Positions 25,598 to 34,325 of a stretch of 64,000 bases of DNA are shown here, in pieces (position 1 is the stretch's first letter; each line of letters starts with the position of its first letter). The DNA lies in NCBI RefSeq assembly GCF_017311415.1, contig NZ_JAEKIS010000010.1, positions 62,001 to 126,000 on the forward strand, in the 5' to 3' direction. The translations under genes were made by a program, and so were the position numbers. The stretch is from Salipiger abyssi. Lineage in GTDB: Bacteria > Pseudomonadota > Alphaproteobacteria > Rhodobacterales > Rhodobacteraceae. The notes under the pieces are model-generated. The model searched no databases, was not told the DNA's origin, and worked only from the letters and a program-made list of their open reading frames with translations.

Positions 25598-27277
25598 TCA
25601 GCTGGAGACCTGTTCGCGCAGGATCGAGGCGGTGAGCGAGATCATCAGGTAAATGCCCGAGAAGATCAGGAACGATAGGATCGTGTTCTCGAACTTACGC
25701 GGATAGCTCGGATCCTCCGACGCGACCGGCACCACCGAGGTCGTGAGGTAGCGCGCCTGGCTGACCGCATCGCGGCGCGCCTGTTCCAGCCGTTCGAGTG
25801 CGGTTTGCAGCATCATGTCGCGGGTGCCGAGATCGGCCTCGGCAAGCTTGATCTGCACTGCGACCTCGGCCAGCGAATCCTCGCCCGTGGTGGCGGTGGT
25901 CATCTCGGAATTCAGCTCGGCCAAGAGGTTTTCCAGCCGCCGGACATCCCCCTGCGCACCATCGACCTTGGCTTGGTTCGGCCGGGCGTTGTCGAGCAGC
26001 GCCTGAAGGGCCAGCCGCTTCTCCTGAAGCTGGATCTCGACATTGTTGATCTGGCCGCGCAGCGCCGCGATGCGGCCCTCGGGGTCGATCACCGCGCCCT
26101 CCTGTTGCAGACGGACCAGCCGTTCCTGCGCCTCGTAGCGAGCCTCCTGCGCATCCTCCAGCCCCTCTTCGGCGTCGGTCACCGCGTTCGACCGCTTGCG
26201 CAACGAGAGATTGTCGACGCGCTCCTCGGCATAACCGATCAGCGCATTGCTGAACCGCGCGGCGGTCTCGGGATCGGCGGCCATGATCTCCATCTTGACG
26301 ACGCCCTCGGCGGGGTCGTAGCCAATTTCGATATTCCGCTTGTAGAGCTTGTAGGCATCTTCGTTCGATGCGCCCTCCTCAAGCCGCTGGATCGGGTCGA
26401 TCCAGTCCTGTTCGTAATGCGCCTTGAACCCCTCGTCCTCATCGAGCCGCAGCATGGCGTCCTTGGACAAAAGATAGCTCTGCACCGCGATCGCATCCTG
26501 ATTGGTGGCGAATTGCGTTCCCGAGAACAGGCTGCCCATGCCGCTGGCCGCGTTCTCGGCCTTCAGGATGAGGAAGGCCGATTTGGTCGAATACATCGGA
26601 GTCGCGACGATGTAGAAATAATAGCCCGCGATGATCGTCGGCAGGAAGACGAAGAACGCCAGCCGCGTCAGGAGCAGCATCAGCTTCTTGCGGCGGCGCG
26701 CGGCGAGATCCTTCTGAATCTTCATGATCTCGGCAGCGCGACGCTCTGCCGGGTTGGCCATCTGCGTAGAGGGCAGTTGCGCCTTGCCGCCGGCGGGAAC
26801 GGTTTGCGGCAGCTGGATCTTGGGGTCGGGACGCGGCGCGGGGGCTTGCGCGGCCTGTCCGGGCGCGGGCGGTTTCGCGCCCCCACCGCCGAAACCTCCA
26901 GCCTCCGGCACGACGAGTTCGAGCATATTGGTGCGCTGGAACGGGTCGATGCCGCGGGCACGCAGCAGCCGCACCGCGTCGAAATCGGAGGTCGGGGCAA
27001 GACCGTGTTTCTGCGCCACCCGGCGCGCCATGCGCAGCTGACGCCCGGTCAGCCCCTCGCGCCGGATCGCATCCATATCGGTTTCGCCCGCAACCTGGGC
27101 GGCCGAGCTCACCTCGCCGGCGCGCGGCGCGGCAGCACCTTTCTGTGAAGGTGCCTGGGGCTGCGTTTCCGACGCTGCGCCACCAGCGGCCTCGTTGGCC
27201 GGCGCCTCAGGCGCAGGTGTCTCGATTGCGGCACTGCGGCGGACTCGGAACTTTTTAGCCTTGGGTTTCGTAGTCAT
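25598..27277 (-). CDS. Capsule/polysaccharide export inner-membrane protein, KpsE/Wzz-like
   Basis: A 559-residue polysaccharide co-polymerase-type protein. A Pro/Ala/Lys-rich cytoplasmic N-terminus of about 195 residues encloses a compact block (about 68-122, TGRQLRMARRVAQKHGLAP). Transmembrane helix 1 (about 199-223) is followed by a periplasmic coiled coil (about 350-500) and a C-terminal helix (about 530-550). This arrangement fits KpsE/CtrB/BexC exporters. The ATG at 27275-27277 lies inside the end of the upstream ATPase gene (23-bp overlap). No sugar biosynthesis genes or KpsM-type permease are adjacent, so the rest of the pathway must be elsewhere. Confidence 0.82.
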   Translation of the reverse strand: MTTKPKAKKFRVRRSAAIETPAPEAPANEAAGGAASETQPQAPSQKGAAAPRAGEVSSAAQVAGETDMDAIRREGLTGRQLRMARRVAQKHGLAPTSDFDAVRLLRARGIDPFQRTNMLELVVPEAGGFGGGGAKPPAPGQAAQAPAPRPDPKIQLPQTVPAGGKAQLPSTQMANPAERRAAEIMKIQKDLAARRRKKLMLLLTRLAFFVFLPTIIAGYYFYIVATPMYSTKSAFLILKAENAASGMGSLFSGTQFATNQDAIAVQSYLLSKDAMLRLDEDEGFKAHYEQDWIDPIQRLEEGASNEDAYKLYKRNIEIGYDPAEGVVKMEIMAADPETAARFSNALIGYAEERVDNLSLRKRSNAVTDAEEGLEDAQEARYEAQERLVRLQQEGAVIDPEGRIAALRGQINNVEIQLQEKRLALQALLDNARPNQAKVDGAQGDVRRLENLLAELNSEMTTATTGEDSLAEVAVQIKLAEADLGTRDMMLQTALERLEQARRDAVSQARYLTTSVVPVASEDPSYPRKFENTILSFLIFSGIYLMISLTASILREQVSS

Positions 27278-27914
27278 AGAGCTGTTTCGCTTCTTCCAAG
27301 GTTTCGAACATATGCAACTTGCCATCCATCAGGACAGCCGCCTTGCGCGCGAATTTCTCGAGAATCGGCGGCTGGTGCGAGACGATGATGATCGTCGTGG
27401 TGCGCAGCCGCTCGGCGAGAATATCACCGGCCTTCTTGTTGAACTCGGCATCGGTGGAATTCGGCATCCCCTCGTCGATCAAATAGATGTCGAAATCCAG
27501 CGCCAGCATCAATGAAAAGGTGAAGCGCGACCGCATGCCGCTGGAATAGGTGCCGATGGGCTGGTCGAAATATTCGCCGAGCCCGCAGAGCCAGCGGCAG
27601 AAGCTTTCCACGTAATCCGGGTCGATGCCGTACATGCGGGCGATGAAACGGGCGTTTTCCCGCGCCGAGATCTTCGACACGACCCCGCCCATGAAGCCCA
27701 GCGGAAAGGACACCCGGCAGCCGCGCCGGATCTCGCCCTCGTCGGGTTTTTCAAGGCCAGCCATCATGCGGATCAGCGTCGTCTTGCCGGTGCCGTTCGG
27801 CGCGAGAATGCCCAGCGACTGACCAAGCTCCACCTGAAACGAGACACGGTCAAGGATCACCTTGCGCTGTGTGCCCGTCCAGAAGGACTTGCTGACCATG
27901 TCGAACTCTAACAT
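27255..27914 (-). CDS. Capsule export ABC transporter ATP-binding protein, KpsT-like
   Basis: A 219-residue ATPase of the polysaccharide export ABC-2 type. Walker A is GILAPNGTGKTTLIRM. The signature is degenerate, GTYSSGMRSRFTFSL, as in KpsT. Walker B is DIYLIDEGMPNSTD, with the Asp-Glu-Gly variant typical of this subfamily. The start with MLEFDMVSKSFW gives the usual KpsT length; an in-frame ATG 33 bp upstream is an alternative. No partner permease is visible beside it. Confidence 0.88.
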   Translation of the reverse strand: MLEFDMVSKSFWTGTQRKVILDRVSFQVELGQSLGILAPNGTGKTTLIRMMAGLEKPDEGEIRRGCRVSFPLGFMGGVVSKISARENARFIARMYGIDPDYVESFCRWLCGLGEYFDQPIGTYSSGMRSRFTFSLMLALDFDIYLIDEGMPNSTDAEFNKKAGDILAERLRTTTIIIVSHQPPILEKFARKAAVLMDGKLHMFETLEEAKQLYDYETQG

Positions 27915-28010
27915 CACCCTGCCCCGGCTCTGGTTCGCCCCGCTCATAGCAGAAGCGCCTTAAACATGTCTTAGGTGAGGAATTTGGTGACATTATGGCC
28001 CAAATTGGAA

Positions 28011-28054
28011 ACAAAGAACAATCGTCCGTCACATCAGGCGGACGATTGCTTTGT
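28011..28054 (-). terminator. Long hairpin terminator after the permease gene
   Basis: CAATCGTCCG (28019-28028) pairs perfectly with CGGACGATTG (28039-28048) over 10 bp. The stem extends past a 2-nt bulge by ACAAAG/CTTTGT. On the minus strand the 3' side continues TTGTTCTTTGTTT. It lies 30 bp beyond the permease stop. Confidence 0.85.
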
Positions 28055-28083
28055 GCCAGGCAGCTATGCGGGGCGCGACAGGA

Positions 28084-29106
28084 TCAGGCCAGCGCGCCCC
28101 AGGCGAGCCCGGCGATCACCGCGCCGGTGACCGCATAGCCGATATAGGCGGCAAAGACCCGGGGCCTGACCAGCGCCCAGACCGCGACGGCGGCGGGAAT
28201 GCAGCTCACGCCGCCGGCCACAACAAAGCTCATCGCGGCGCCCGGTGCCATGCCCTGTTGCAGCAGCGCATCCACCAGCGGCACCGCAGCATAGCCGTTG
28301 AGATAGGCCGGCGCGCCGACGAACGCCCCCAGCAGGATCGGCCACAGCCCTTCGCCGCCCAGCAGGCCGGCAATCGCGTCGGCGGGCAAGTGGCGCAGCA
28401 TCACCGCTTCGAGCAAATAGGCCAGCAGCAGCCATTTCAGCAAAAAGACCAGATTGGTGAGCGCCTCGTCGCGGAAGGTCTCGCGCCGTGCGCTCTCCTG
28501 CCAGAAGCGCCAGACCGGCTTGCCCTGAAAGGGCTTCTTCACGCCGCAGCAACCGCCGATCTGCGGTTTCTCGCGCAGCGGATCGGCAAAGACCGGGCTG
28601 TTCTTGAGCGCCATGGTGCCGACGCCGCCGAGCAGGCCGATTCCCACCGCCGCCGCGGTCTTGCCCACGGCAAAATTCCAGCCCAGCGTGCCCGAGGTGA
28701 TGAGGAACATCGCCGGATCCATCAGCGGCGAGGCCAGCCAGAACGCCATGACCGCGCTCAGCGGTGCGCCAACCGCGAGTAGCGCGGCGATAAACGGGAT
28801 CACCTGGCAGGAACAGAAGGGCGAGAGCCCGCCCAAGAGCGCGGCAAAGACGATCATCCGCGTCTCGCGCCCCTCGAAGGCGCGCGACAACAGCGTCTCC
28901 GCCCCCGCCGCCTTGACATAGGCCACCGCCAGCACCGCGAAGAGGATGAAGGGCGCCGTACCCGAGAGCGCCTCTGCCGCGAAAGCCACCATCGGCCAGA
29001 GCTGCGCGCGCTCTGCCAAAGCGACCGCCAATAGAATGAGGGCGCTTGCCGCCCAGGCCTTGTCGATCTTCGGCAGGCGCCGGGTGAGGGTTGTGGTGTC
29101 AGCCAT
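28084..29106 (-). CDS. ArsP/DUF318-family permease (metal or organoarsenical efflux type)
   Basis: A 340-residue membrane protein with about eight helices. The family hallmark LSPFCSCQVIPFIAAL carries paired cysteines in the membrane, and a Cys-Cys pair (GGCCGVKK, about residue 190) sits in the central cytoplasmic loop. Relatives include ArsP, which exports trivalent organoarsenicals, and SO0444-type Cu/Zn efflux permeases. The start overlaps the end of the ArsR regulator gene by 8 bp, so both are made from one mRNA and should respond to the same metal or metalloid. The substrate is not determined by the sequence. Confidence 0.85.
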   Translation of the reverse strand: MADTTTLTRRLPKIDKAWAASALILLAVALAERAQLWPMVAFAAEALSGTAPFILFAVLAVAYVKAAGAETLLSRAFEGRETRMIVFAALLGGLSPFCSCQVIPFIAALLAVGAPLSAVMAFWLASPLMDPAMFLITSGTLGWNFAVGKTAAAVGIGLLGGVGTMALKNSPVFADPLREKPQIGGCCGVKKPFQGKPVWRFWQESARRETFRDEALTNLVFLLKWLLLAYLLEAVMLRHLPADAIAGLLGGEGLWPILLGAFVGAPAYLNGYAAVPLVDALLQQGMAPGAAMSFVVAGGVSCIPAAVAVWALVRPRVFAAYIGYAVTGAVIAGLAWGALA

Positions 29107-29449
29107 GATCGTGCTCCGGCGCGGCGCAATCGGCGCAGCATTGGGTGAGAAGGAATTCCGACAGCGCCCGCACCTCGTCATAAGCCGCGGCGGCGCAGAT
29201 GGTGCTGCGGCCCTGCCGGCTCTGCTGAACCAGACCGGCCTGGGTGAGAATGCGCAAATGGTGGGTCAGTGTGGAGCCGGTGACGCCGGTACGTGCACCC
29301 AGATCGCCGATGCTCAGCCCCGCAGGACCGGAGCGCACCAGCGCCTTGAGCACGCTGAGGCGCTGCTCGGAACCAAGCGCGGCGAATTTCGAGGCAGCAA
29401 CTTCCAGCGCCATGTCGGGGAGGAGATCGGGGGGAGACTCATGTTTCAT
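29099..29449 (-). CDS. ArsR-family metalloregulator
   Basis: A 116-residue winged-helix repressor. LSIGDLGARTGVTGSTLTHH and LRILTQAGLVQQSRQGRST (about 45-84) form the DNA-binding domain. The C-terminus carries Cys and His residues (LLTQCCADCAAPEHDHG) that probably bind the inducing metal or metalloid. It is the first gene of a two-gene operon with the ArsP-like permease. Two inverted repeats lie directly upstream. No Shine-Dalgarno is seen before the ATG; the A+T-rich operator touches the start codon, suggesting a leaderless transcript. Confidence 0.88.
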   Translation of the reverse strand: MKHESPPDLLPDMALEVAASKFAALGSEQRLSVLKALVRSGPAGLSIGDLGARTGVTGSTLTHHLRILTQAGLVQQSRQGRSTICAAAAYDEVRALSEFLLTQCCADCAAPEHDHG

Positions 29450-29509
29450 ATTTCTAGCATCGTCGAAATGAATGCCTTCGGCAAGTTTTATTTCGATAAC
29501 CTTCGAAAT
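29450..29509. promoter_or_regulatory. Twin ArsR operators
   Basis: ATTTCGA-TAACCT-TCGAAAT (29490-29509) is a perfect 7-6-7 inverted repeat. A second, imperfect copy, ATTTCT-N8-CGAAAT (29450-29469), touches the arsR start codon. The centres are 40 bp apart, about four helical turns, so two repressor dimers could bind the same face. A -35-like TTGCCG and -10-like ATGCTA lie between and inside them on the minus strand. Confidence 0.7.
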
Positions 29510-29555
29510 GATCCCGCCTCTGGCATCCCGCCCCCGTCACGCTTAGCTCTTGGCT

Positions 29556-30152
29556 ATGACCGCCCCGATTGCCGATCTCTCGCAAAAGCTCTCTGCCTGC
29601 ACGCTCTGCGCCGACCGCTTCGCCGCGACCAAGACCCGCCACGCGCCGCGCCCGGTGGTCTGGTTCGCCCCCGGTGCGCGGCTGCTGATCGCCGGACAGG
29701 CGCCCGGGCTGCGCGTGCACGAGAGCGGCCGGCCTTTCGACGACCCGTCGGGCAAGCGCCTGCGCGAATGGCTGGGGATCGACGAGGCCACGTTCTGGGA
29801 CAAGAGCCGCGTCGCCATCGTGCCCATGGCCTTCTGCTTTCCCGGCTACGATGCCAAGGGCGCCGACCTGCCGCCGCCACCGATCTGCCGCGACACCTGG
29901 CACGATGCGCTCTTTGCGGCGCTCGGCGAGGTGCGGCTGCGGATCTATGTCGGCGGCTATGCGCAGCGCTATCACATGGGTGTTAAAACCGGCGTCACCG
30001 AGACGGTGCGGAACTGGCGCGACAGCCTTCCGGGTGCAATTCCCTTGCCCCATCCGTCCTGGCGCAATACGGCATGGCTGAAACGCAACCCGTGGTTCGG
30101 GGACGAGCTGCTGCCCGTCCTGCGCACCCGCGTCCGCGAGGCCCTGGAATGA
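29556..30152 (+). CDS. Uracil-DNA glycosylase-family protein
   Basis: A 198-residue protein of the uracil-DNA glycosylase superfamily. Motif 1 is GQAPGLRVHESGRPFDDPSG and motif 2 is PLPHPSWRN. Both match the COG1573-like branch in position. Cysteines at 15 and 18 (ACTLC), with later Cys residues in FCFPG and PICRDTW, could hold an iron-sulfur cluster, as in family 4 enzymes. Activity on uracil is not proven; some members lack it. The stop overlaps the SseB-like gene start (ATGA). Confidence 0.85.
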   Translation: MTAPIADLSQKLSACTLCADRFAATKTRHAPRPVVWFAPGARLLIAGQAPGLRVHESGRPFDDPSGKRLREWLGIDEATFWDKSRVAIVPMAFCFPGYDAKGADLPPPPICRDTWHDALFAALGEVRLRIYVGGYAQRYHMGVKTGVTETVRNWRDSLPGAIPLPHPSWRNTAWLKRNPWFGDELLPVLRTRVREALE

Positions 30153-30940
30153 CCGAAAACACCCCGCTCGATATCGCCCATGCCGCCATGGAGGCCGCCC
30201 CCGAGGACGATGCCGCCCGGCTGCGCTTTTACGAGAGGCTCGCCGATTCCGAGCTCTTTGTGCTGCTGACCAAGGAGGCCGAGGGCGATCAGGTGGAGCC
30301 CGAGATCTTCGAACTGGCCGATGCCAGCTTCGTGCTGGTCTTCGACCGCGAGGACCGGCTGTCGCAATTCGTCGGCGGGCCCGCGCCCTATGCGGCGCTG
30401 TCCGGGCGCGCGGCGGTCAACATGCTGGCCGGTCAGGGCATCGGTCTGGCGGTCAATCTCGAGGTCGCGCCCTCGGCGATCCTGCTCCCCGAGCAGGCGG
30501 TGGACTGGCTGGCCGAGACGCTGGGTCACGGCCCGCAGGAGGCCGAGGCGCAGATCGAAGAGGTCCTGCCGCCCGCCGGCCTGCCGGAGGTCCTGGTCAC
30601 CGCGCTCGACACCAAGCTTGCCACCGCCGCCGGCTTTGCCCGCTGCGCCTGGCTGGCCGGCGTCGCCTATTCCGACGGTGTGCGCAGCCACCTGCTGGCC
30701 TTTGCCGGCACCGTGCCCGGCGCCGAGGGCGCGCTGGCCCGCGCGGTGAACGAGGCTCTGGTCTTTTCCGGCATCGAGGCGGGCGCGCTCGACGTGCTCT
30801 TCATCCGCGACAGCGACCCGCTCGCGGCCTCGCTCACCCGGGTCGGGCTGCGCTTCGATCTGCCCGAGATCGCCGAACCCGAACGGGTCGAACGCATCGC
30901 CCCCGGCTCCGATCCCGACAACCCGCCGATCCTGCGCTAG
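30149..30940 (+). CDS. SseB-family protein
   Basis: A 263-residue cytoplasmic protein. The N-terminal SseB domain (about 1-125) contains FYERLADSELFVLLTKEAEG and FDREDRLSQFVGGPAPYAAL. The C-terminal SseB-like half covers about 130-250. In enterobacteria SseB modulates serine sensitivity; the molecular role is unclear. It is translationally coupled to the glycosylase-like gene (ATGA overlap). Confidence 0.82.
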   Translation: MTENTPLDIAHAAMEAAPEDDAARLRFYERLADSELFVLLTKEAEGDQVEPEIFELADASFVLVFDREDRLSQFVGGPAPYAALSGRAAVNMLAGQGIGLAVNLEVAPSAILLPEQAVDWLAETLGHGPQEAEAQIEEVLPPAGLPEVLVTALDTKLATAAGFARCAWLAGVAYSDGVRSHLLAFAGTVPGAEGALARAVNEALVFSGIEAGALDVLFIRDSDPLAASLTRVGLRFDLPEIAEPERVERIAPGSDPDNPPILR

Positions 30941-30954
30941 GACGCACCGCCCTC

Positions 30955-30978
30955 CGTAGGGCGAGTTTCCAACCCACC
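30955..30978. repeat. Diverged relative of the dispersed repeat
   Basis: GTAGGGCGAGTTTCCAACCC followed by ACC lies 15 bp after the SseB-like gene. It keeps the GTAGGG start and CCACC end of the main repeat family, but its stem is degenerate. It occupies the same kind of position, just behind a gene end. Confidence 0.4.
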
Positions 30979-30991
30979 AAACCGCAAGACA

Positions 30992-31996
30992 TCACAGACG
31001 CCCCAGCTCCTCGCGCAACGTCGGCAGCGTGTCGCCCGGCGCGGGCCTCGCCTCCCACACCGCCCGGGCAATCGCCCGCGCCAGGCAGACGCTCGCCGCG
31101 TGACCGATGGCCGAGAGCTGCACCGACGGCACCACCAGATCCTGCGTCCCTGTCGCGGCGGCAAAGACCAGATCGCCGTCCATCGGCGAATGCGCCGGCA
31201 CGATGGCCCGCCCGATCCCGTCATGCGCCGCCACCGCCATGCGGTGACATTGCGCCTTGTCCAGCACCGCATCGGTTGCCACCACAGCAATCGTGGTGTT
31301 GCCGATCCCTGCCATGGCCGAAATCTTGCGACTCTCCGGCAGCGCGGCAAACCCCGCCGGATCCGCCCCCATCCCGCCGAACTCATCGCCGATCTCGAAG
31401 GGCGCCGCCCAGAAATGCCGCCCCGAGGGCGTGGTGACGCTGCCCATCGGGTTCACTGCCACCAGCGCGCCCACGGTGATGCCGTCCTCCAGCACAAGGC
31501 TGGCCGAGCCGAGCCCGCCCTTGTGCATCGCCGTCTGCGCGCCGCAGCCCGCCCCCGACGCGCCCAGCGCAAAGCCCTCGCCCGCCGCCGCCAGCGCCGT
31601 GCGGCCCAGCGCCGGATAGGGGTTCACCCCCCAACCCTTTTCACCGCCATTGAGCAGGTCGAAGATGATCGCCGCCGGCACGATCGGCACCCGTGCCGAG
31701 AGCACCTCGAACCCGCGCCCGGCCTCGTGCAGCGCATCCATCACGCCCTGCGCGGCGGCGAGGCCAAAGGCGCTGCCGCCCGAGAGCACCAGCGCATCCA
31801 CCCCCGGCGCGGTCTTGTCGGGGGCCAGAAGATCGGTCTCGCGCGTGCCGGGCGCACCGCCCATCACCGCCACAGACGCCGTGAACGGCGCCTCCGCCGT
31901 CACCACGCTCACCCCGGATTTCAGCGTCACATCCTCGGCATTGCCGACCTTCAGGCCGGGCACATCGGTGATCAGATTGCGGGGTCCGGGGCGCAT
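30992..31996 (-). CDS. P1-family peptidase (DmpA-like aminopeptidase/amidase)
   Basis: A 334-residue N-terminal nucleophile hydrolase of the DmpA / D-aminopeptidase-esterase family. Characteristic segments are LITDVPGLKVGNAED, APGVDALVLSGGSAFGLAAA, and HKGGLGSASLVLEDG. In the last, Ser164 after Gly is the probable autocleavage site and nucleophile. AGGAGGA precedes the ATG at 31994-31996. It is the last gene of the peptide-importer operon, where it could hydrolyse an imported peptide, beta-peptide or amide. Substrate range is inference. Confidence 0.86.
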   Translation of the reverse strand: MRPGPRNLITDVPGLKVGNAEDVTLKSGVSVVTAEAPFTASVAVMGGAPGTRETDLLAPDKTAPGVDALVLSGGSAFGLAAAQGVMDALHEAGRGFEVLSARVPIVPAAIIFDLLNGGEKGWGVNPYPALGRTALAAAGEGFALGASGAGCGAQTAMHKGGLGSASLVLEDGITVGALVAVNPMGSVTTPSGRHFWAAPFEIGDEFGGMGADPAGFAALPESRKISAMAGIGNTTIAVVATDAVLDKAQCHRMAVAAHDGIGRAIVPAHSPMDGDLVFAAATGTQDLVVPSVQLSAIGHAASVCLARAIARAVWEARPAPGDTLPTLREELGRL

Positions 31997-32113
31997 GACG
32001 TTCCTCCTGTCTGCTCTCCCCCTTTTGTCCGACGCCCACCGCCCCCGCGCAAGCCTCTGCGCGTCTTCTCTTTGCAAATACGCCCCTTTGCGACCGTGCC
32101 ACAGGCGGCGCCT

Positions 32114-32854
32114 TCAGATACAGCGCCCGCCATCCACCTCCATGCAGACGCCCGTCACCATCGACGCCTCGTCGGAACAGAGATAGAGCGCCGCATTGGC
32201 CATGTCCTGCGGCGTCGAGAACCGGCCCAGCGGAATGGTCGAGAGGAATTTCGCCCGCATCTCCGGCGTGTCCTCTCCCAGGAAGCTCGCCAGCAGCGGC
32301 GTCTCTCCCGCCACCGGGTTGATCGCATTGACCCGCAAGCCCGCCGGCGCCAGCTCCACCGCCATGGCCCTGGTCGCGGTGTTCATCCAGCCCTTCGAGG
32401 CGTTGTACCAACTGAGCCGCGGGCGCGGCGAGACACCGGCGGTGGAGGCCACGTTGAGGATCGCGCCGGCCCCGCGCGCCTTCATGTGCCCAACCAGCGC
32501 ACGCGCGGTCAGGTAGACCGATTTGCAGTTCACCGCGATGACCCGGTCGAAATCCGCCTCGCCGATCTCCTCCATCGGTGCCGGCAGATGCGTCACCCCG
32601 GCATTGTTGACCAGAATATCCACCTGCCCCAGCGCCTCCAGCGCATGACCCGCCATGGCCGTCACGCTGTCGCCGTCCGAGACATCCACCGGCTGCGCGA
32701 TGCCGCCGCAAGCCTCCGCCACGCGTGCAGCGGCCTCGGCATTGATATCGGCCACCATCACCCGCGCGCCCTCGGCGGCGAAGCGCATGGCGATTCCCTC
32801 GCCAAAGCCCGAGCCGCCGCCGGTCACGATGGCGCATTTTCCCTGCAATCTCAT
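32114..32854 (-). CDS. Short-chain dehydrogenase, 3-oxoacyl-ACP-reductase-like
   Basis: A 246-residue SDR. It has the cofactor motif TGGGSGFG, NNAG, catalytic Ser in NVASTAG and WYNASKG for Tyr-x3-Lys, plus the C-terminal VTGVCMEVDGGRCI. GGGAGGAG precedes the ATG. It lies between the aldehyde dehydrogenase and the P1 peptidase in one minus-strand operon. It may oxidise an alcohol released from the imported substrate, feeding the aldehyde dehydrogenase. FabG-like names are generic here. Confidence 0.9.
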   Translation of the reverse strand: MRLQGKCAIVTGGGSGFGEGIAMRFAAEGARVMVADINAEAAARVAEACGGIAQPVDVSDGDSVTAMAGHALEALGQVDILVNNAGVTHLPAPMEEIGEADFDRVIAVNCKSVYLTARALVGHMKARGAGAILNVASTAGVSPRPRLSWYNASKGWMNTATRAMAVELAPAGLRVNAINPVAGETPLLASFLGEDTPEMRAKFLSTIPLGRFSTPQDMANAALYLCSDEASMVTGVCMEVDGGRCI

Positions 32855-32879
32855 ATCGTTCTCCTCCCTCGATCCCTGC

Positions 32880-34325
32880 CTAACCGTGCCGTGCCGCCAC
32901 TGTCTTCAGCACCGAAAACCCGTAGAGCGCCTCGAACCCCTTCTCGCGCCCGTGGCCGGATTTCCCGACACCGCCAAAGGGCAGCTCCACCCCGCCCCCG
33001 GCGCCGTAATTGTTCAGAAACACCTGCCCCGCGCGCAGCTTCTTCGCCAGCCGCATCTGCCGCGCGCCGTCACGGGTCCAGACGCTGGCCACCAGCCCGT
33101 AATCGGTGCCGTTGGCGATGCGCAGGGCCTCCTCCTCGGTCTCGAAGGGCACGATCACCTGCACCGGGCCGAAGACCTCGTCCTGCGCCAGCACATGCTC
33201 CGGCGGCACCGGACCGAAGAGGCAGGGCTGCACGTAGTGCCCACCCTCCGGCAGATCCTCCGCCAGCGCTGCCCGCGCCAGCAGCGGCAGGTCGGCGCCT
33301 TTCGCCAGAAACCCCTCGACCCGCGCCTTTTGCGCCGCGCTGATCAGCGGCCCGACATCGGGATTCGCCATCGCCGGGCCGACCCGCTTGGCAGCATAGG
33401 CCTTGGCCATGCGCGCGCAGACTTCGTCCAGCAGCGCGCGCTGCACCAGAATGCGCGAGGAGGCAGAGCAGGTCTGCCCGGCATTCTGCAAGCCGGCATT
33501 GACCAGAAACGGCAGCGCCTCGTCGAGATCGGCATCGGAGAACACCAGTTGCGGCGACTTGCCCCCCAGCTCCAGCGTCACCGGCACCACATTGGCGCCC
33601 GCCGCCTGCTGCACCGCCGCGCCGGTGCCGACCGAGCCGGTAAAGCTCACATGGTCGATGCCCTTGTGCCCGGCCAGCGCCGCGCCGGCCTCTGCGCCGA
33701 GCCCCGGCACGACATTCAGCGCGCCCGCAGGCAGCCCCGCCTCCTGCGCCAGCCGGGCAAAGGCCAGCGCCGTGAGGCAGGCGTCTTCGGCGGGTTTCAG
33801 CACGCAGGCATTGCCCATGGTCAGCGCCGCGCCGACCGAGCGCCCGATGATCTGCATCGGATAGTTCCAGGGCACGATATGGCCGGTCACCCCATGCGGC
33901 TCGCGCAACGTGTAGACCGTGTAGCCGTCGAGATAGGGGATCGTCGTGCCATGCACCTTGTCCGCCGCCCCGCCATAGAACTCGCAATAGCGCGCCAGCG
34001 CCAGCGCATCGGCCCGGGCCTGGCTCAGCGGCTTGCCCACATCCATCGCTTCGAGTTCCGCCAGCGCCTCGGCATGCTCCAGCACCAGGGCAGACAGCCG
34101 CGTCAGGAGGCGCCCGCGCTCCAGCGCACTCATCCGTCCCCAGTCGCCCTCCAGCGCCGCCCGCGCTGCGGCCACAGCGTCATCGACATCCGCGCTTGTG
34201 GCGCGCGCGATGCGGCCGATCTCCTCTCCCGTCGATGGGTCGCTCAGCGGCAGCGTCTCGGCGCTGTCGCGCCATACCCCGCCAATCAGCATCCGGGCGC
34301 TATCGCGCCTCAGGCTGTCCAGCAT
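32880..34325 (-). CDS. NAD(P)-dependent aldehyde dehydrogenase
   Basis: A 481-residue member of the aldehyde dehydrogenase superfamily. The Rossmann region includes VPWNYPMQIIGR, LKPAED, and FTGSVGTG. The catalytic Glu is in LELGGKSP and the nucleophile Cys in QNAGQTCSASSR. LFGPV...EVFGPV and LPFGGVGKSGHG are also present. The ATG at 34323-34325 has GGAGGAGAG upstream and overlaps the end of the ABC ATPase gene by 26 bp. The pairing with a peptide-type importer, SDR and P1 peptidase suggests catabolism of one imported compound. Confidence 0.93.
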   Translation of the reverse strand: MLDSLRRDSARMLIGGVWRDSAETLPLSDPSTGEEIGRIARATSADVDDAVAAARAALEGDWGRMSALERGRLLTRLSALVLEHAEALAELEAMDVGKPLSQARADALALARYCEFYGGAADKVHGTTIPYLDGYTVYTLREPHGVTGHIVPWNYPMQIIGRSVGAALTMGNACVLKPAEDACLTALAFARLAQEAGLPAGALNVVPGLGAEAGAALAGHKGIDHVSFTGSVGTGAAVQQAAGANVVPVTLELGGKSPQLVFSDADLDEALPFLVNAGLQNAGQTCSASSRILVQRALLDEVCARMAKAYAAKRVGPAMANPDVGPLISAAQKARVEGFLAKGADLPLLARAALAEDLPEGGHYVQPCLFGPVPPEHVLAQDEVFGPVQVIVPFETEEEALRIANGTDYGLVASVWTRDGARQMRLAKKLRAGQVFLNNYGAGGGVELPFGGVGKSGHGREKGFEALYGFSVLKTVAARHG

